The notes: generated from the sequence alone by a model not told the origin. Counted from the first letter of the stretch, positions 11,861 to 24,550 are shown. The stretch: DNA of 64,000 nucleotides from Aquatica leii (GCA_035610365.1 CM069432.1:222106532-222170531), one strand, 5' to 3'. Translations and numbers: made by a program.

Positions 11861-12118
11861 TTGAGCGTCCAAATAAGTAATTCTCTTGCGTCTGTTGTAG
11901 AAATATTTTGCAAATTCATCAGAAGCTCCGTAAAAAACATAACTCTTGACAACTGGTTTGCGAATATAAATTTAACAAAAATATTCAAAATAAAGTTTAA
12001 ATTTATCATAGTAAGTACTATAAGAAAAAATAAGAAAAATTGCTTTTCAAATATTCTAAACCTGAAAAACGCCCCGAAAAAAATTCAATGTCTGCATTTT
12101 GACAAAAATGTACATTAG
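11861..12118 (+). pseudogene. piggyBac transposase relic
   Basis: The 85-codon frame includes NITLDNWFANINLTK and STIRKNKK. These match the piggyBac block around the second catalytic Asp (TxDNWFTSxxLAK ... GTIRKNKK), which is intact in the copy at 22754. It is much more diverged than that copy. It abuts the pogo relic, suggesting one inserted near the other long ago. Confidence 0.7.
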
Positions 12119-15100
12119 TGTCGTAACGAACAAACGTGCATGATAATGCAATCAATAAAGAATTACTAAAACAATGACTTGCGTAGTACAGTTAGGAATA
12201 TTATGCGCGTATTATTCAAATACATTTTTTGAAATTCGCGATTGTAATATTTAGTATATAACTAAGAAATTCATAGTTTCCTACATGTTGATTTTGTTTT
12301 GGGGGTATTTGTGTTGAATTTGAACTGTTACCTACATTGCACTAATTTATTAACTCTTGCAGCCTCATTTCGTATCAAACGTTGTTGATATAATAATCAA
12401 TAATTTCTACCTTTTGTCAACAGAGAAGGTTTCTGCCTAGATGTTAAATGAGTGTTCAAACATGAACAATCAATTTTGATTATAACATTTATATTTAACC
12501 TGAACCTATTTTACAAATATAAAATATATTTAAAAATAAAATTCCTAAGTTGCAAACTTATTTACAATGTCATGACACATAAGCAAATATTTTATAACAA
12601 TGAAATAATTAAATGTAGAACTAAGCAATTTAAACTGATAAATACTCAACTTTTTATTAATAAAATTATCATTCAACATTAAGTTGTTTGATCACTGACA
12701 CTTGCCCTAGAATCTGGTATTGGTCAAATATTGATTACCTGGGTAAGCGTCCAACTATTAAGTACGAACCACCATCGTGCTTAACAATAAGAGTGTTAAT
12801 ATGATACAGCTTTGTCAAATGCCACTCATGATTTTGGTGTCATCTTACCGTATTTGCTATTAGTATAAGCTGTTATTTCCAGTATAGATTCTTGATAAAA
12901 TTTAAGATGCTTTAATCAATATACGTTTTATTAATTTTATTTCAATCAATGCATAATAATTGAATTTGTCAAAAACTTTCTCGTAATCTACAAAACAATT
13001 AAAACATCTTTCAAAACATTACGTCAATTTTGAAACAAGATTTGTATTCTAAATAAAGCTTTTTAAACACCAGTACCACAACATTGTGGTTTTAGCTCGC
13101 GTTATAGTCAAAACTTATTTTAATTAAGCAGGTGTATAATCAGTTAATTTTTTTCTCTCTTTGTTATCATATTTTATTATTAATACTAACATCATTTATT
13201 AATATAAAGCTGTAGGTTTGTCAATCTATTTGTTAAAATACATTACAGTGTTCTCCCACTGCTGAAGAGTCTCAAAAGACCAAAATGCCTGCTCACTGTT
13301 TTGCTCTAGTGGCAGTTTTACATTTGCATTGACATTTTTATGTTAGCCCGCGGCATATTCAAATCTTATTTATATTACACAGGTATAAAATTACTTTTTA
13401 ACGTTTCGATTTACTACTTACCATGCATAGTAAACTTATATTATAATATTTTATGCTACTATCAATCAATTTATAGTTACTGCGCAGCATGTTTTTTGGG
13501 TAATATTTTGAAAGTGTTATTTTGTTCTAGTGCTAGTTTCATCTTTTGCTGGAGTATCTATTTAAACATTTTAGACAAATTGGATAGTAAATTGGTCGAT
13601 TGTAATGAGACAAATATTTTTTACGTTTTTGAGGTTTTCTAGGTCACCAAGTTGAAACATTAAAGTCAAATAAGTTGCGTTTGCATTTTCTTAATTTCTT
13701 TTAGCCCAAGTATTGTTATGTTTTCTAATGAATTGATTTAAACGCTTTGCTGTTTTTTTGTGGTTTAGTAGCATTCTATTAAAGATAACTGGTGTTTTCT
13801 GTAAGAAATTTTCTAAATATTTTTGTATTTAATAATGAGTAACTTAGGAATTGTATCTACCTTCATCTTCTAATTAAACGTCATCTACTTCCACATTTGT
13901 TCCAAAAAATTAAAATATAAAACTCACAGAAGTACAAAAATACGTGTTGAATGTTTATTTGATACTCTTACATTGCAGATTCAAATACACATTTAAAAGT
14001 TTTCCTTACTAATTACTCTATATTATATTATTAAAATGCAGTTGAACAATGAGAAGGGTATCCATTTGCAATGCAATTGTTCTAAACATTATTAAAGCAT
14101 TAATGATTCATACATTTGTATTATCTATTAAAACTTACCGTCTCATTAATATTAAATTACAACAACAAAATTTTATGTTACAGTAAAATAGATTTTAAAT
14201 TTTAAATTGTGCTCAAACTATCACAATATTGTGATCAATATAGTATAAACTATGTTTTTAATTTTGAATTTGATTTTGATTACTTTAAATAAACAACAAT
14301 AATATAATGTGTATGAAACTAATCTATAAAAAGATGCAACATTTTTCAGAACTTTTATAGTACATTACTCTTATGAGTATATGTAAACTTAAACTCTTAA
14401 GAAGTAGTTACCTTCAAATACAATATCAACTTAAATTAAAATGTGTATCATTGGCAATGCGCAAGTTGACATTCAGTGTTGAAATCACACTGCAGAAATC
14501 GCTGCAGCACAATATCTCCAGCAACAACAACAAACAAATTCAATAATAAAAAAGACATGTAAACTTTGAAGTCTAATGAACGTTTTTTTAACCAACTATG
14601 CATACGCAATATTATCTGAAGTTGCGCCGTTCGAATAATTTACGTCTTTAAAACTCCGACTAAGTTGGTACTTATGCTAAATGCTCCGTCAAACTTAAAG
14701 CACTTTGTTAGTTCCTGTTTACTGTAGTAACTTTTAATCACCGTGTAACAACACAAACTACAATGTTATCAATAATTAAATCATAAAACAATCAAATGCG
14801 TATTGACAGGTATATGTACCAAATTGGAAAAAAAAATATTAAATTGCATTATTTAAATAACTATAATAATATATAAATTTTAACGGTAAGTTGTATTCTA
14901 ATTTTTAACTATCTTATGTATCAAAATTAGATGTACAACCTTGAGTACTTGGAATGCAAAATTAAACCTTACAATCAATAAATACAGAAACTTATTTGAC
15001 AACGCTCTAAATAAACCCAAAGAACGCGCTATAGCACAATACTGGTTAAAGACAATGCAAAACCTATATTTTGAAACCTTACTCATGCCTTATACTTTTA

Positions 15101-16363
15101 ACATGAAAGGTATTTATAAACTTCACAAACTCGAGAAATGTAAGATATTTAAAACATTGTAAGATAATATCTACAATGCCTGAGGTACACTCATAACTAA
15201 GTAATGAAAGGTAATAATTTAGCAAACATTTATAAATATTTAATTTATTGTTACATATTTTATTTTACAATAAAAAATTAGCTATTAAACAGTAATAGTT
15301 AGTATAATTAGTTTTAGAAGCAGTTTGTATATTTTTATTAAAGATTCATGAAAGTATTTATCTAACAATTAACATAACAGCTATAACACGATTTTTAAAC
15401 AACAAAGCACTTTACAGAAACCAAAGACTTTTTAATTAATTTTATAATCTAGTTATTGCTACAAAAAGCGATTATAGAATAGAATGGAATAGATTAAAAC
15501 AAAAACGCAAAAATTGATAAAATTATGTTTAAAAGTTTACCCATTTTTTAATTAAAAACAAACATTTTTGATATTATTTAATTACATTTTTTGAAATAAT
15601 TTTAATATCATGTTATAATAAATTCAATTAAAATTATACCTTAGGATATTAAATTATATCGATTGATTTTAATTTATTAAAAACAACAATTTTTGTTACT
15701 TTGTTTAAAAATAAAGTTTTTGCATTGGACACAATTTTGAAATTGTTTATTAGTTAATTAAATATATGGTTATGTTGTTTTTTTTTTCATACAAAATTTT
15801 AAAAGCATTTTACCAAAGTGTTTATCCCTACTACACTAAATTGCTAAACTTTATATCAGTGTTACATAAAACCTGAAGCAAAAATCAGACATTTTTATAA
15901 TCGGCATAAAAGAGAAATAAATTAAACAAAATTTTAATTCAAGTTGCGTGATTTATTCGTCTTTCTTTTTATCAGTATGTTTTCTTACTCCGCAAATGAT
16001 CAATTTTTACTTCTTCTTTCACAAAACAGTGTATTTTGTTCTTAAACACTTGCTGAATTTATATTATTATAATACTTGGCAAAGAATTTGATAAAAGTGT
16101 TATAACATATTTATTTGTTTTAAATTCTAAAAACCAAAAATCGAATACAATTTGTATATTTACATCAAGTAGATGCAATAAACTTAATTAAAGTATTCTA
16201 CTCCTGTTTACTATTATAGACACACAGTAAAATCTTTCACCTAACGTTATATTGAATTTACGGCTTGAAAACACGATCTTATGGGTTTTGCGACGCTTAT
16301 GTATACTTTTTTTTAAGTAACAAACAACCTACTTTTTATTAGTGCCTTTCATATATTTGATTA
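12119..16363. other. 4.2 kb AT-rich DNA, nothing identified
   Basis: Small open frames (for example 13340-13642) have low-complexity, Ile/Tyr/Phe-rich products expected by chance in AT-rich DNA. No terminal repeats or RNA genes were recognised. Confidence 0.5.
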
Positions 16364-16365
16364 GC

Positions 16366-16433
16366 TCTAACTTGGTAAAGCAGCGGATAGAGTTCTGACT
16401 AAGCCCAGTGAAGACGGTCTGGGTTAATTTCTT
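16366..16433 (+). other. tRNA-like pseudogene or SINE head
   Basis: TAGCTCTAACTTGGTAAAGC resembles a polymerase III A box with D-arm spacing. Some 45 nt further on, GGTCTGGGTTAATTT could be a decayed B box. No acceptor stem pairs, so it is not a working tRNA. A tRNA-derived SINE is the likeliest reading; its tail was not delimited. Confidence 0.3.
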
Positions 16434-16557
16434 AAACAACAAAAAAAGCGCCACCTGTTTTCAATTAACAACTCTCACCACCACACCAAGGGCTACTATA
16501 AAAAAACATGAAAATCGTGGGTAAGAAGAGAAAAAACTTAAAGTTTAAATATATATA

Positions 16558-16912
16558 CAGTGTGTCCGAAAAGTATGGAATATATTATACAGGTCGATAA
16601 AAATGCACTTTACACGAAAAAGTTGTAAATAAAAGTTGTTTATCACTTAGTTATCTACCGCCTGGTAGATATCAATTTAAATTTTTGCTGTAAACAAAAT
16701 CGCAACGAATACTTACATTTTTTTAAATGGCAAGGCACGTCTTTATTATACTCATTTGATAGAGTCTTTTTTTCTCTTTTTAACCATATGAAACTTGAAT
16801 ACCTTTACATCAAAAAATTTTCAAGAAAAACAAGGACATGTCTAACAAATTTATTTTACTGAGCAGTATTAATCAGGTACGTAATATGTAGTATTGAAAC
16901 AATTGAATGCAC
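16558..16912 (+). repeat. mariner left long inverted repeat (355 bp)
   Basis: This aligns with the reverse complement of 18119-18473 with only scattered substitutions and 1-3 base indels. Similarity resumes briefly past 16912 after an 8 bp gap. Confidence 0.9.
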
Positions 16913-16989
16913 TGTCACAATAGCAAATATTAAACTTTAAATATCTTTACATAAAATTGTTATAACAAAAAAATGTATTTAAACTAAAC

Positions 16990-18075
16990 TTACAATAAAT
17001 GTTCAAAAGTTAAACCATTCATAATAAGACAGTGGTAAATTTGATTTTTAAAACCATCGATTGTTTTTGAAATCATATCTCGAGTTATAGTTCTTATCTC
17101 AACTCTAATGCAATTTTTCAAATCTTCAACATTATCAGGTCTATTTACATAAATTTTGCTTTTAATATAGCCCCAAAGAAAAAAATCTAGTGGACTTAAA
17201 TCCGGCGAGCGAGCAGGCCATTCTATCGTACCTCTTCTGCCTATCCATGTATTTTTAAAAGTATTATTAAGAAAGTGGCGGATATTAATTCCAAAATGTG
17301 GAGGTGCCCCGTCTTGTTGAAGCCATATTCTGTTATGAAGTATATCTGGATCTATTTTATGTGGAAATAACTCGGCCAAAGCAGGAACTAACTCAAACCT
17401 TAAGAAATCGAGATAAATATTCGCCGTTAAACTACCTTCAAAAAAATATGATCCCAAAATTTGACTTCCAATCATTCCTACCCAGACGTTGACTTTCTGC
17501 TGGTATTGGGTGTGTCCTTCTAGATACCAGTGAGGATTTTGTGAAGACCAGTAACGTGTGTTTTGTTTGTTAATTGTGCCGTTTAAACAAAACGTGGCCT
17601 CATCAGTAAAAAGGATATTTTTATGAAAATGTGCATCTCGTTCAAGTTTGTTTGTTATTGTTTTACAAAACTCCAGCCTTCTGTCCAAATCGTCTTCAAA
17701 TAATTCTTGAACTACACAAGCTTTATAAGGATAAAATTTTTCTTTTTTTAAAACGTCATGTACAGCCGATTTATTCAAATTATGGTCTCTAGCAATTTGC
17801 CGAACAGAAATTTGTGGATTTTCCTCAACAGACAAGAACACATTTTCTCGTTCCATATTACTTAATGACAAAGGTCTACCAGTTCTACTCGCATCTTTCA
17901 CCAAACCTGTCTCTTGAAATTTTCGCCAAATTTTGCTTACCGTGGACTGCGAAATGTTTAATTCTGGATGCAAGTTATTAAATAAATTACATACTTCGTC
18001 TTGGGTTCTTCTTCTATCTCCATATCCCAGAATCATTAAAATTTCAATTATATGTTTCTCAGATAATTGAGCCAT
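16990..18075 (-). CDS. mariner transposase, DD41D
   Basis: This intact 361-residue transposase cuts and pastes the surrounding element at TA sites. The N-terminal 120 residues hold two helix-turn-helix units, the second around NISQSTVSKIWRKF, with ASRTGRPLS as the linker. The catalytic core follows: FTDEATF (first Asp, about residue 157), QQDGAPPHF (second Asp) and SPDLSPLDFFLWGY (third Asp). Exactly 41 residues separate the second and third Asp, the spacing of the rosa subfamily, rather than 34 as in classic mariner. Length is usual for the family and no stop or frameshift is present. It starts at the only ATG giving the full first helix-turn-helix. It is the one clearly intact DNA-transposase gene in the window. 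Confidence 0.93.
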   Translation of the reverse strand: MAQLSEKHIIEILMILGYGDRRRTQDEVCNLFNNLHPELNISQSTVSKIWRKFQETGLVKDASRTGRPLSLSNMERENVFLSVEENPQISVRQIARDHNLNKSAVHDVLKKEKFYPYKACVVQELFEDDLDRRLEFCKTITNKLERDAHFHKNILFTDEATFCLNGTINKQNTRYWSSQNPHWYLEGHTQYQQKVNVWVGMIGSQILGSYFFEGSLTANIYLDFLRFELVPALAELFPHKIDPDILHNRIWLQQDGAPPHFGINIRHFLNNTFKNTWIGRRGTIEWPARSPDLSPLDFFLWGYIKSKIYVNRPDNVEDLKNCIRVEIRTITRDMISKTIDGFKNQIYHCLIMNGLTFEHLL

Positions 18076-18118
18076 ATTTCAAGCACTAACAAATAGCAAA
18101 GTGTGACAGTGTTCTAAA

Positions 18119-18473
18119 GTGCATTCAATTGTTTCAATGCTACATATTACGTACCTGATTAATACTGCTCAGTAAAATAAATTTGTTAGACATGTCCTTG
18201 TTTTTCTTGAAAATTTTTTGATGTAAAGGTATTCAAGTTTCATATGGTTGAAAAGAGAAAAAAGACTCTATCAAATGAGTATAATAAAGACGTGCCTTGC
18301 CATTTAAAAAAATGTAAGTGTTATTCGTTGCGATTTTGTTTACAGCAAAAATTATAATTGATATCTCTCAGGTGGTAGATAACTAAGTGATAAACAACTT
18401 TTATTTACAACTTTTTCGTGTAAAGTGCATATTTATCGACCAATAATATATTCCATTCTTTTCGGACACACTG
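18119..18473 (-). repeat. mariner right long inverted repeat (355 bp)
   Basis: Inverted partner of 16558-16912. The transposase start codon lies about 45 bp inside this arm, so the arm probably holds the promoter. Confidence 0.9.
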
Positions 18474-18475
18474 TA

Positions 18476-21400
18476 TATATAAGTATATAGATAAATAACA
18501 AAAGGGAAAAGAAGGTAGTCATACAATCATAAAAAAAAGATAATTTTGCGTAAAATAAAGAAAAAATTTAACAAAACGTAAATAAAAAAAATTTTAACAA
18601 CCAAACTATAACACCTAAATAAAAATTCGTAGTTATAAAAAAAATAAATAGTTTAAATCAAATCTAGACAGTCAAATGTAAATTACTACAAAAATTACAA
18701 CTCGTAAAACCTAGAGTTTAGAAAATATAAAATGAAACGCATTTAACTCTATAGCGTACGACGAGTTATATAAGCTTATATTCCTCGATTATACCTGCAA
18801 AAGAATCATTTAATAAAATTTAATCACATTAAGATTTTACTTTCAACGTTAGGTTAAAACAAGTTATAGTTTGTTTAATTTCAATAATTGTGATATTTAA
18901 AACAATGAAACTAATTAAAGAAAAAGAATTGGTTCAAATTCTTGGTCAGATTGCTTATACAATAGTACCTAACAAAAAATGATATCGAAGAAAAATTTAA
19001 GTTTTTTAATTGCCGTAGATAACCCACGAAATGCCGGGAAAGCCAATTGCATTAAGATGGCGACTGCATCCGATGTTGGAATTTTTCCGTAAATTTTCTT
19101 TAGTAACAGGACTACTAGAACCGCATACCAAAGACACGGAAACGTATAAGCGATTTCCAGCAAAAATACTTCTGTAGTAATAGCGATCCGACAATGGAAA
19201 TAGCCTAAAAAAGTGACAGACTTAACACCAGGTGAACGCAACGTGCCGATAAGGCAGCATCAGGTTAATAGGGCACGTAGCTTTAGATCTTAGGCGGCTG
19301 TAATTTGCAAATTTAAATTTTTAGAAGACGTCGAGTTTACAAATCAGTCTTAGCGACGTAAACAAAAAATTTTTACCATATTTCTTTTCGAAAATAGCAA
19401 ATTCTTCAAAAAACTCTTAGTGTTAATAAAAAATAAATCCCCATACATGTAAAGCCAAATTTGCTAAAATAAATTTGCACTTGAAATTTCCACTATAACA
19501 CATTAAAGCAACCGAATTCTTCCAAAAAATTAATAATTAAAAAGCTTATTGATATCTGTCCGTTCTAAGCCGGAAAACACATATGAAGCACCGCGAAATA
19601 AGAAACCACCAATTATCCAAGTTCAAATTTTCAAAAACAGGTAATTGAAATTGAAATTCATAAAAACAAACGTGAAAAATCATTCAAACTTAAAAATAAA
19701 GTCAAACGTGGCGATACCAAAATTTAGAAATGTTGCTATTTTTAAAAAGTTAAAGTATGCAATCTTATCAACTGACAAACACTTATAACTGCCTAAATAT
19801 AAACTAAACAATTCAATAGAGAACTTTAACTAAAATAAGAACGTTACAGTTTGTATGTTTTATAACCTTTTTTTGTTTATTAGACAATTTATGTCATGGT
19901 TTTAACAGTACACATTCTTTCAAAACAATTATAAAATTTTTAAAATGCATATTACATTTACTAGAAACCATCAAATGAATTTCACTTATATCGATAAACA
20001 ATGCGTAATAAGTTTTTTAAATACATTTAACTCACGTTACAAAGAAACTTGTTATTCAAAATGCAGTATAATTAAATGTTTAAATGCAATTTTGTACAAA
20101 AGTGTACTGTTTGACGGTAATAATCAGAAACTTATTTATATCAAAACATCAGAATGATTTAAAATAATTTCGATTCAATAATTAAATGATTACTGTCTCT
20201 TTTTGTTACTTTATTGTTACTGTCTAATGTCTTAAAATAATCATAACAAGCAAGTTATTCGTACTGGAGTATTTATTTTTACAACGCGCTAAAAATGTTA
20301 CTATTATTCTAAACCAAAACAACTTAGGTTTTTAATTAAACCGTTTTGTTTTAATTTTTTTAAATGTTATTTACAATTTAACTCTTTGTTATAAACATTT
20401 AAAACTTAAGTGTTATTTAAATATTGTAGATATTGTGGTTAATTGTTTAACCTATGCTTGTTTTTTCAAATTTAAATATTTTTGTGTAGTTATTACACAA
20501 CTTGACTTTTACAAACCGTTGAAAGAATCTATTAATTAGAAAACGGCACAACAATTTAAAAATATAATTACGGTTTGTCCTCCTGTCGCTTTCCAATTGC
20601 CTAAATCTAGCAGTATGACAGTATGGAAGGATGTCGATGAAACTAAAGTAGGTATATGCTTTTATTATTCTTTTTGTGTGTGCTGAAGCCGTAAAAGCTA
20701 ATTGTGGGCCTATTTAAATGCTGTTTCAATTGTCCAATGTTTTCGACAGGTCCCCATGGCACATTTTTGCAAATTTCAGTTACGTGAAATTTGACAATAA
20801 AAACAAAGCTAATAAGAAGAACATTTTGTTAGCCCAGAACAACTGAAATACATAAAAATAATTGAAAGTTAACGCTTAAGTGATAAAAACCATGTTACAC
20901 AATGTATGTAATTACATTTTAGTAATGAACTTTTATTAATTTTTTTTTTAATTTAATAGATTCTACAAACAACCTAAACTGCACCTAAATATGGCCAAAA
21001 AATAATAAATGCTTTATAGTTTTTTTCCTGCAAAAATTTAGTGTGACAATTAAGAAAAAAACTGGAGTGAAGACTTACCCCACGCGGTATCAGGGTTGAG
21101 AAAGTTAATAAAGAAAATAACATTTTGTTAGTTCCAAACAGCTCAAATACAAAAAAATAAATAAAAATTAACGCTCAAATTATAAAAATAATTATAATAG
21201 CCGACTTTGTTTTTTTCGCCCGAATATGATTCTTTTTCTTTATATGGTCAACTATGTCGTGACGAAAATGATTAACTAGTTATTTAAAAAAATAAAATTA
21301 CTAAGTATAATTATTAACAACATTTAAAAAAAAGGAAAGTTATTCTGATAAAAATTGTTGCCAGCAGAGAATGTAATTTTTGCCTATTTAGACAAAAAAT

Positions 21401-21499
21401 AAGTTTTCTATTATCCATTGAACCCACATCGTTTATTTGCAGCAAAAAACTTTATCACTTGTTTTACTGTAGGGGTATTGCTCCAAGCTAAAATTGTTC
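18476..21499. other. AT-rich DNA with one GC-richer islet
   Basis: No gene was recognised. The stretch 18995-19300 is noticeably richer in G and C and holds short open frames on both strands (for example MPGKPIALRWRLHPM near 19030) that I cannot place; it is probably an unrecognised relic. Two diverged direct repeats occur at 20808-20890 and 21106-21190. Confidence 0.5.
20808..21190. repeat. diverged direct repeats about 300 bp apart
   Basis: Segments 20808-20890 and 21106-21190 share AACATTTTGTTAG, then CTGAAATAC/CTCAAATAC, then TTAACGCTTAA/TTAACGCTCAA in the same order and spacing. Confidence 0.55.
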
Positions 21500-21503
21500 T
21501 TAA

Positions 21504-23915
21504 CCTTCCAGTGGTCGCATGCCTGTCTCACAGACCGGGCGATTAAATATTTGTGATTTTTTTTTGAACGCGGCCGTACTTAGCCCCACCCTTCTATCTA
21601 CCTTTCGGTCTATCGATGAAGAATAACACGTGGAATGCTGCTAGTGGTGCAAACAGTGTTGACAGAATAATAAGCGAACACGGTGTGTGAGACCGGGTGC
21701 GACTACTGCCGTTACTATTAATTTTGTGATCCGAAATTATATTATTCCCAAGAAATTGTAAGTGTTCCATTTGTTACTAGTAACTTATTATAAACCATAT
21801 TTATATAACAGGCCTAAGAAATGCGTGATTATGAAAAGCAGTTAGAGAAATTGCAAAAGCTACACGAAGACTTTCTAAACGCCGATGACGATGAAATTGA
21901 ATACGATGATGACGACGGTGAACACATAGATGAAGAAATTACTGCAGAAGAGAGAAAAGGGGACAGTGATACTGAGCAAGATTTTAGTGAAGGTTAATTA
22001 TTGAATAAAGATGAAGAAGAAACCGATAGCCATCGTACTCCCATGTTTATAGGCAAAGACAAAACAACGAAGTGGAGTAAACATGCGCCACAAAGGAATG
22101 TCAGGACTCGCAGGGAAAATATTATAATACAACTACCAGGTGTCAAAGCAAGTGCGAAAAACTTGAAGACTCCCGTTGAGTTATGGCTTCAATTTATCGA
22201 TGAAGACATGTTGAACAACATTGTTGATTTTACCAATCTAAAAATTCATTCGACTTCGGACAACTATTCACGGGAAATGGACGCGAAACCTAAAAATCTT
22301 GTGGAGATTAAAGCTTTGATAGGGCTTTTATATCTTGCTGGCGTAAGAAGAGCGAATAGACTAAATGCTGAAGATTTGTGGAAAGCAGATGGCACAGGTA
22401 TAAAAGCGTTTCGCTTGGCCATGAATATTCAGAGATTTCGCTTCCTTCTTAGGTGCATTAGGTTTGATGATATAACAACACGTGAAAACCGACGCCAAAC
22501 TGATAAATTAGCTCCCATACGCACTTTGTTAGAAAAATTCAACGAAAATTGCAAGAAAAATTACAATCATTACGCGTACGTAACGGTAGATGAAAAATTG
22601 GAGTCGTTTTGCGGAAGATGCAGCTTCAAGCAATACATTCCATCCAAACCAAACAAATATGGTGTGAAAATTTTTGCCTTATCAGATGCCAAAGTTTTTT
22701 ATACTAGTCAAATGGAAGTGTATGTAGGCAAGCAACCTGATGGTCCCTAAGATTTGGAAACATCTGCAAAATCCGTCGTAGAACGTCTATGTTCTCATTT
22801 ATATGGATCAAACAGGAATGTTACCACTGATAACTGGTTCACAAGCGTGGACCTTGCAAAATCCCTCAAAGATACAGAACTGACACTATTGGGGACAATT
22901 CGCAAAAATAAAAGAGAACTGCCACCTTTTTTTGTTCAGGTAGCTCGTCCAGTTGGATCGAATGTATTCGGATATGAAAAAAACTGCAGTTTGGTATCTT
23001 TTGTTCCGAAAAAAAACAAAAATGTTCTTTTAATTTCCACTATGCACAAAGACGATGCGATTGATCCAATTTCTGGCAAGCCAGAAATGATTGTCCAATA
23101 CAATAAGACCAAAGGAGGCGTAGACACCGTAGATAAGCTATGCGCTCAGTATAATTGTGCTCGAAATACCAGAAGGTGGCCTATGGTTGTTTTTTATAGT
23201 GTCTTGAACGTCGCTGGTATAAATTGTAATGTGATTGATCTTGCAAATAATCCAACTGCTAAACCTAAACGCAGAGATTTTTTGCAAAATCTAGCTGTTA
23301 GTTTAATCTACGATTATCAGAAGGAACGGGCAGCAGTTACATCACTTCCTCGAACGCTAAAACAAAGAATCCGCGAAGTTTGTGGACTTGAAGGAAAAAC
23401 ATCTCTTGTTCCAGCAAATCCTGGAGGAATTGGTCGCTGTGCAAGATGTGGATGGCGAAAAAATAGAAAAACTAAGTATTCATGCAAAACCTGTTCTTGT
23501 GTCTGGAACATGTAATCGCGGTGTGTGATAAGTGTTATGATCAAGTGCAGTGAAAAATGTGTGAAACTTTGTTTCATTTTTTTCAGTTTCTAAGATATTT
23601 TATTACAAAGAATTATTTTTTTGTTGTTAAATGAGGTCTATATTTGTTGTTTTTTAACCTTTCAATAAAATATTTAATTGCATTTTTTGTTTGAACTGAA
23701 TGATATATGACACGATTTTTTTCCACTCGACTTTTTTTACATTTTTCAACAACTAAAAAAAAATTAATGAAACGGTCTAAACAAGGATACTTTAACAAAT
23801 GTAAAACGACAAAAGTTTATATAATTATTTTAAAAAAATACCAATTTATCCCCACCCGGTCTGCCGAACCGGGGCGACTACTGGTGTCTCAAAATTTCGC
23901 GCGACCACCGGAAGG
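21504..23915 (+). mobile_element. piggyBac element, nearly intact
   Basis: Left end CCTTCCAGTGGTCGC follows TTAA (21500-21503). The right end is GCGACCACCGGAAGG (14 of 15 inverted match), followed by TTAT and then TAA, so the right TTAA copy seems to carry one substitution. A subterminal motif around GACCGGG-TGCGACTACTG occurs at about 21690-21710 and again near 23865-23885. The transposase gene fills the interior. Two in-frame stops disable it. Confidence 0.88.
21821..23515 (+). pseudogene. piggyBac (PGBD-like) transposase with two stops
   Basis: One frame of 565 codons, from an ATG at 21821, encodes a full-length piggyBac transposase, which excises elements precisely at TTAA. It opens with an Asp/Glu-rich acidic tail, usual for the family. 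All three catalytic Asp are kept: VDEKLESFCGRC (first), VTTDNWFTSVDLAK (second) and KGGVDTVDKL (third). The C-terminus has the family's cysteine-rich domain, CARCGWRKN to CKTCSC. A TAA at 21995-21997 and a TAA at 22748-22750 (just after KQPDGP) are the only lesions seen. With so little damage in one frame, the copy is young. Restart after the first stop would give an N-terminally shortened product at best. Confidence 0.92.
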
Positions 23916-24394
23916 TTATTAAAAAAAATGTTTGTATTAAAAACTTTACAGCTGTAACTGCTTGTAAGCAGTAAAATAACCTAAAGTTACTATTTAACGA
24001 AGTGATTCAGAAGCTTTTAGTGAAAGCTGCCGATGTGACATATTTATTTGTAAAGGTATTTACAATAGTTATTATAAAAATATTCAATAATAAATTTTAT
24101 TATTTTATAGACTGCTTTGAATTGTAGCACTGTTGTAGCATGTCGACGCAGAGAATTGTGTGATTTTGCAGTTAATGCAATGTACTAGAGACTTAAAACA
24201 CGTGTAGGCACAAAGACACATATAGATAGACAGTTCACTATAAAAATTAGTAATTAACCACACACCACAAATATGCATCTTTATGTCATATAAACAAAGT
24301 TAATAAACAATTCTTCCTGTTTTATAAAAGTAAAAAGTGCACTTAACAACTTATCGGAATTAACTCTTTTGTCAACTACCATTGAAAATTGCTA

Positions 24395-24550
24395 CATTTT
24401 TCAAAGAAACTTTGCAACATTGTTAGTTTCGGAGGTGGAAACATAGTTACACTGCTACGGCAAGGCGACTGGTGTCTTTCTATGGTCGCAGAAGGATATA
24501 TTAAAGATTGCACAGAAGAGCGTATTAAAATTGGCAAAAAACATTTCTAA
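24395..24550 (+). pseudogene. Crypton-like tyrosine recombinase C-terminal relic
   Basis: Two adjoining frames give FQRNFATLLVS, then after a frame change NIVTLLRQGDW and VAEGYIKDC. This resembles the end of Crypton/DIRS-type tyrosine recombinases, RRxxATLL...LxRHGGWxSxTVAEGYIE, where the final Tyr is the nucleophile. Only about 50 residues survive and the HGGW motif has become QGDW. Assignment rests on motif memory alone. Confidence 0.45.

Larger units (their letters stand above)
16558..18473 (-). mobile_element. mariner (DD41D, rosa-type), apparently complete
   Basis: The element starts CAGTGTGTCCGAAAAG after TA at 16556-16557 and ends with the inverted copy before TA at 18474-18475. Both inverted repeats are about 355 bp long and nearly identical. 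They enclose one uninterrupted transposase gene. Length is 1916 bp. The intact gene plus long well-matched ends suggest a recent arrival that may still be mobile. Confidence 0.92.

Noticed and set aside
13340..13642. 100-codon ORF as a possible membrane-protein gene
   Set aside because: The Phe/Ile/Tyr/Leu-rich product is what AT-rich non-coding DNA gives by chance; no domain, no neighbours, no splice or start context.
18969..19241. Minus-strand 90-codon ORF in the GC-richer islet
   Set aside because: No similarity recognised on either strand; several short competing frames suggest a worn relic rather than a gene.
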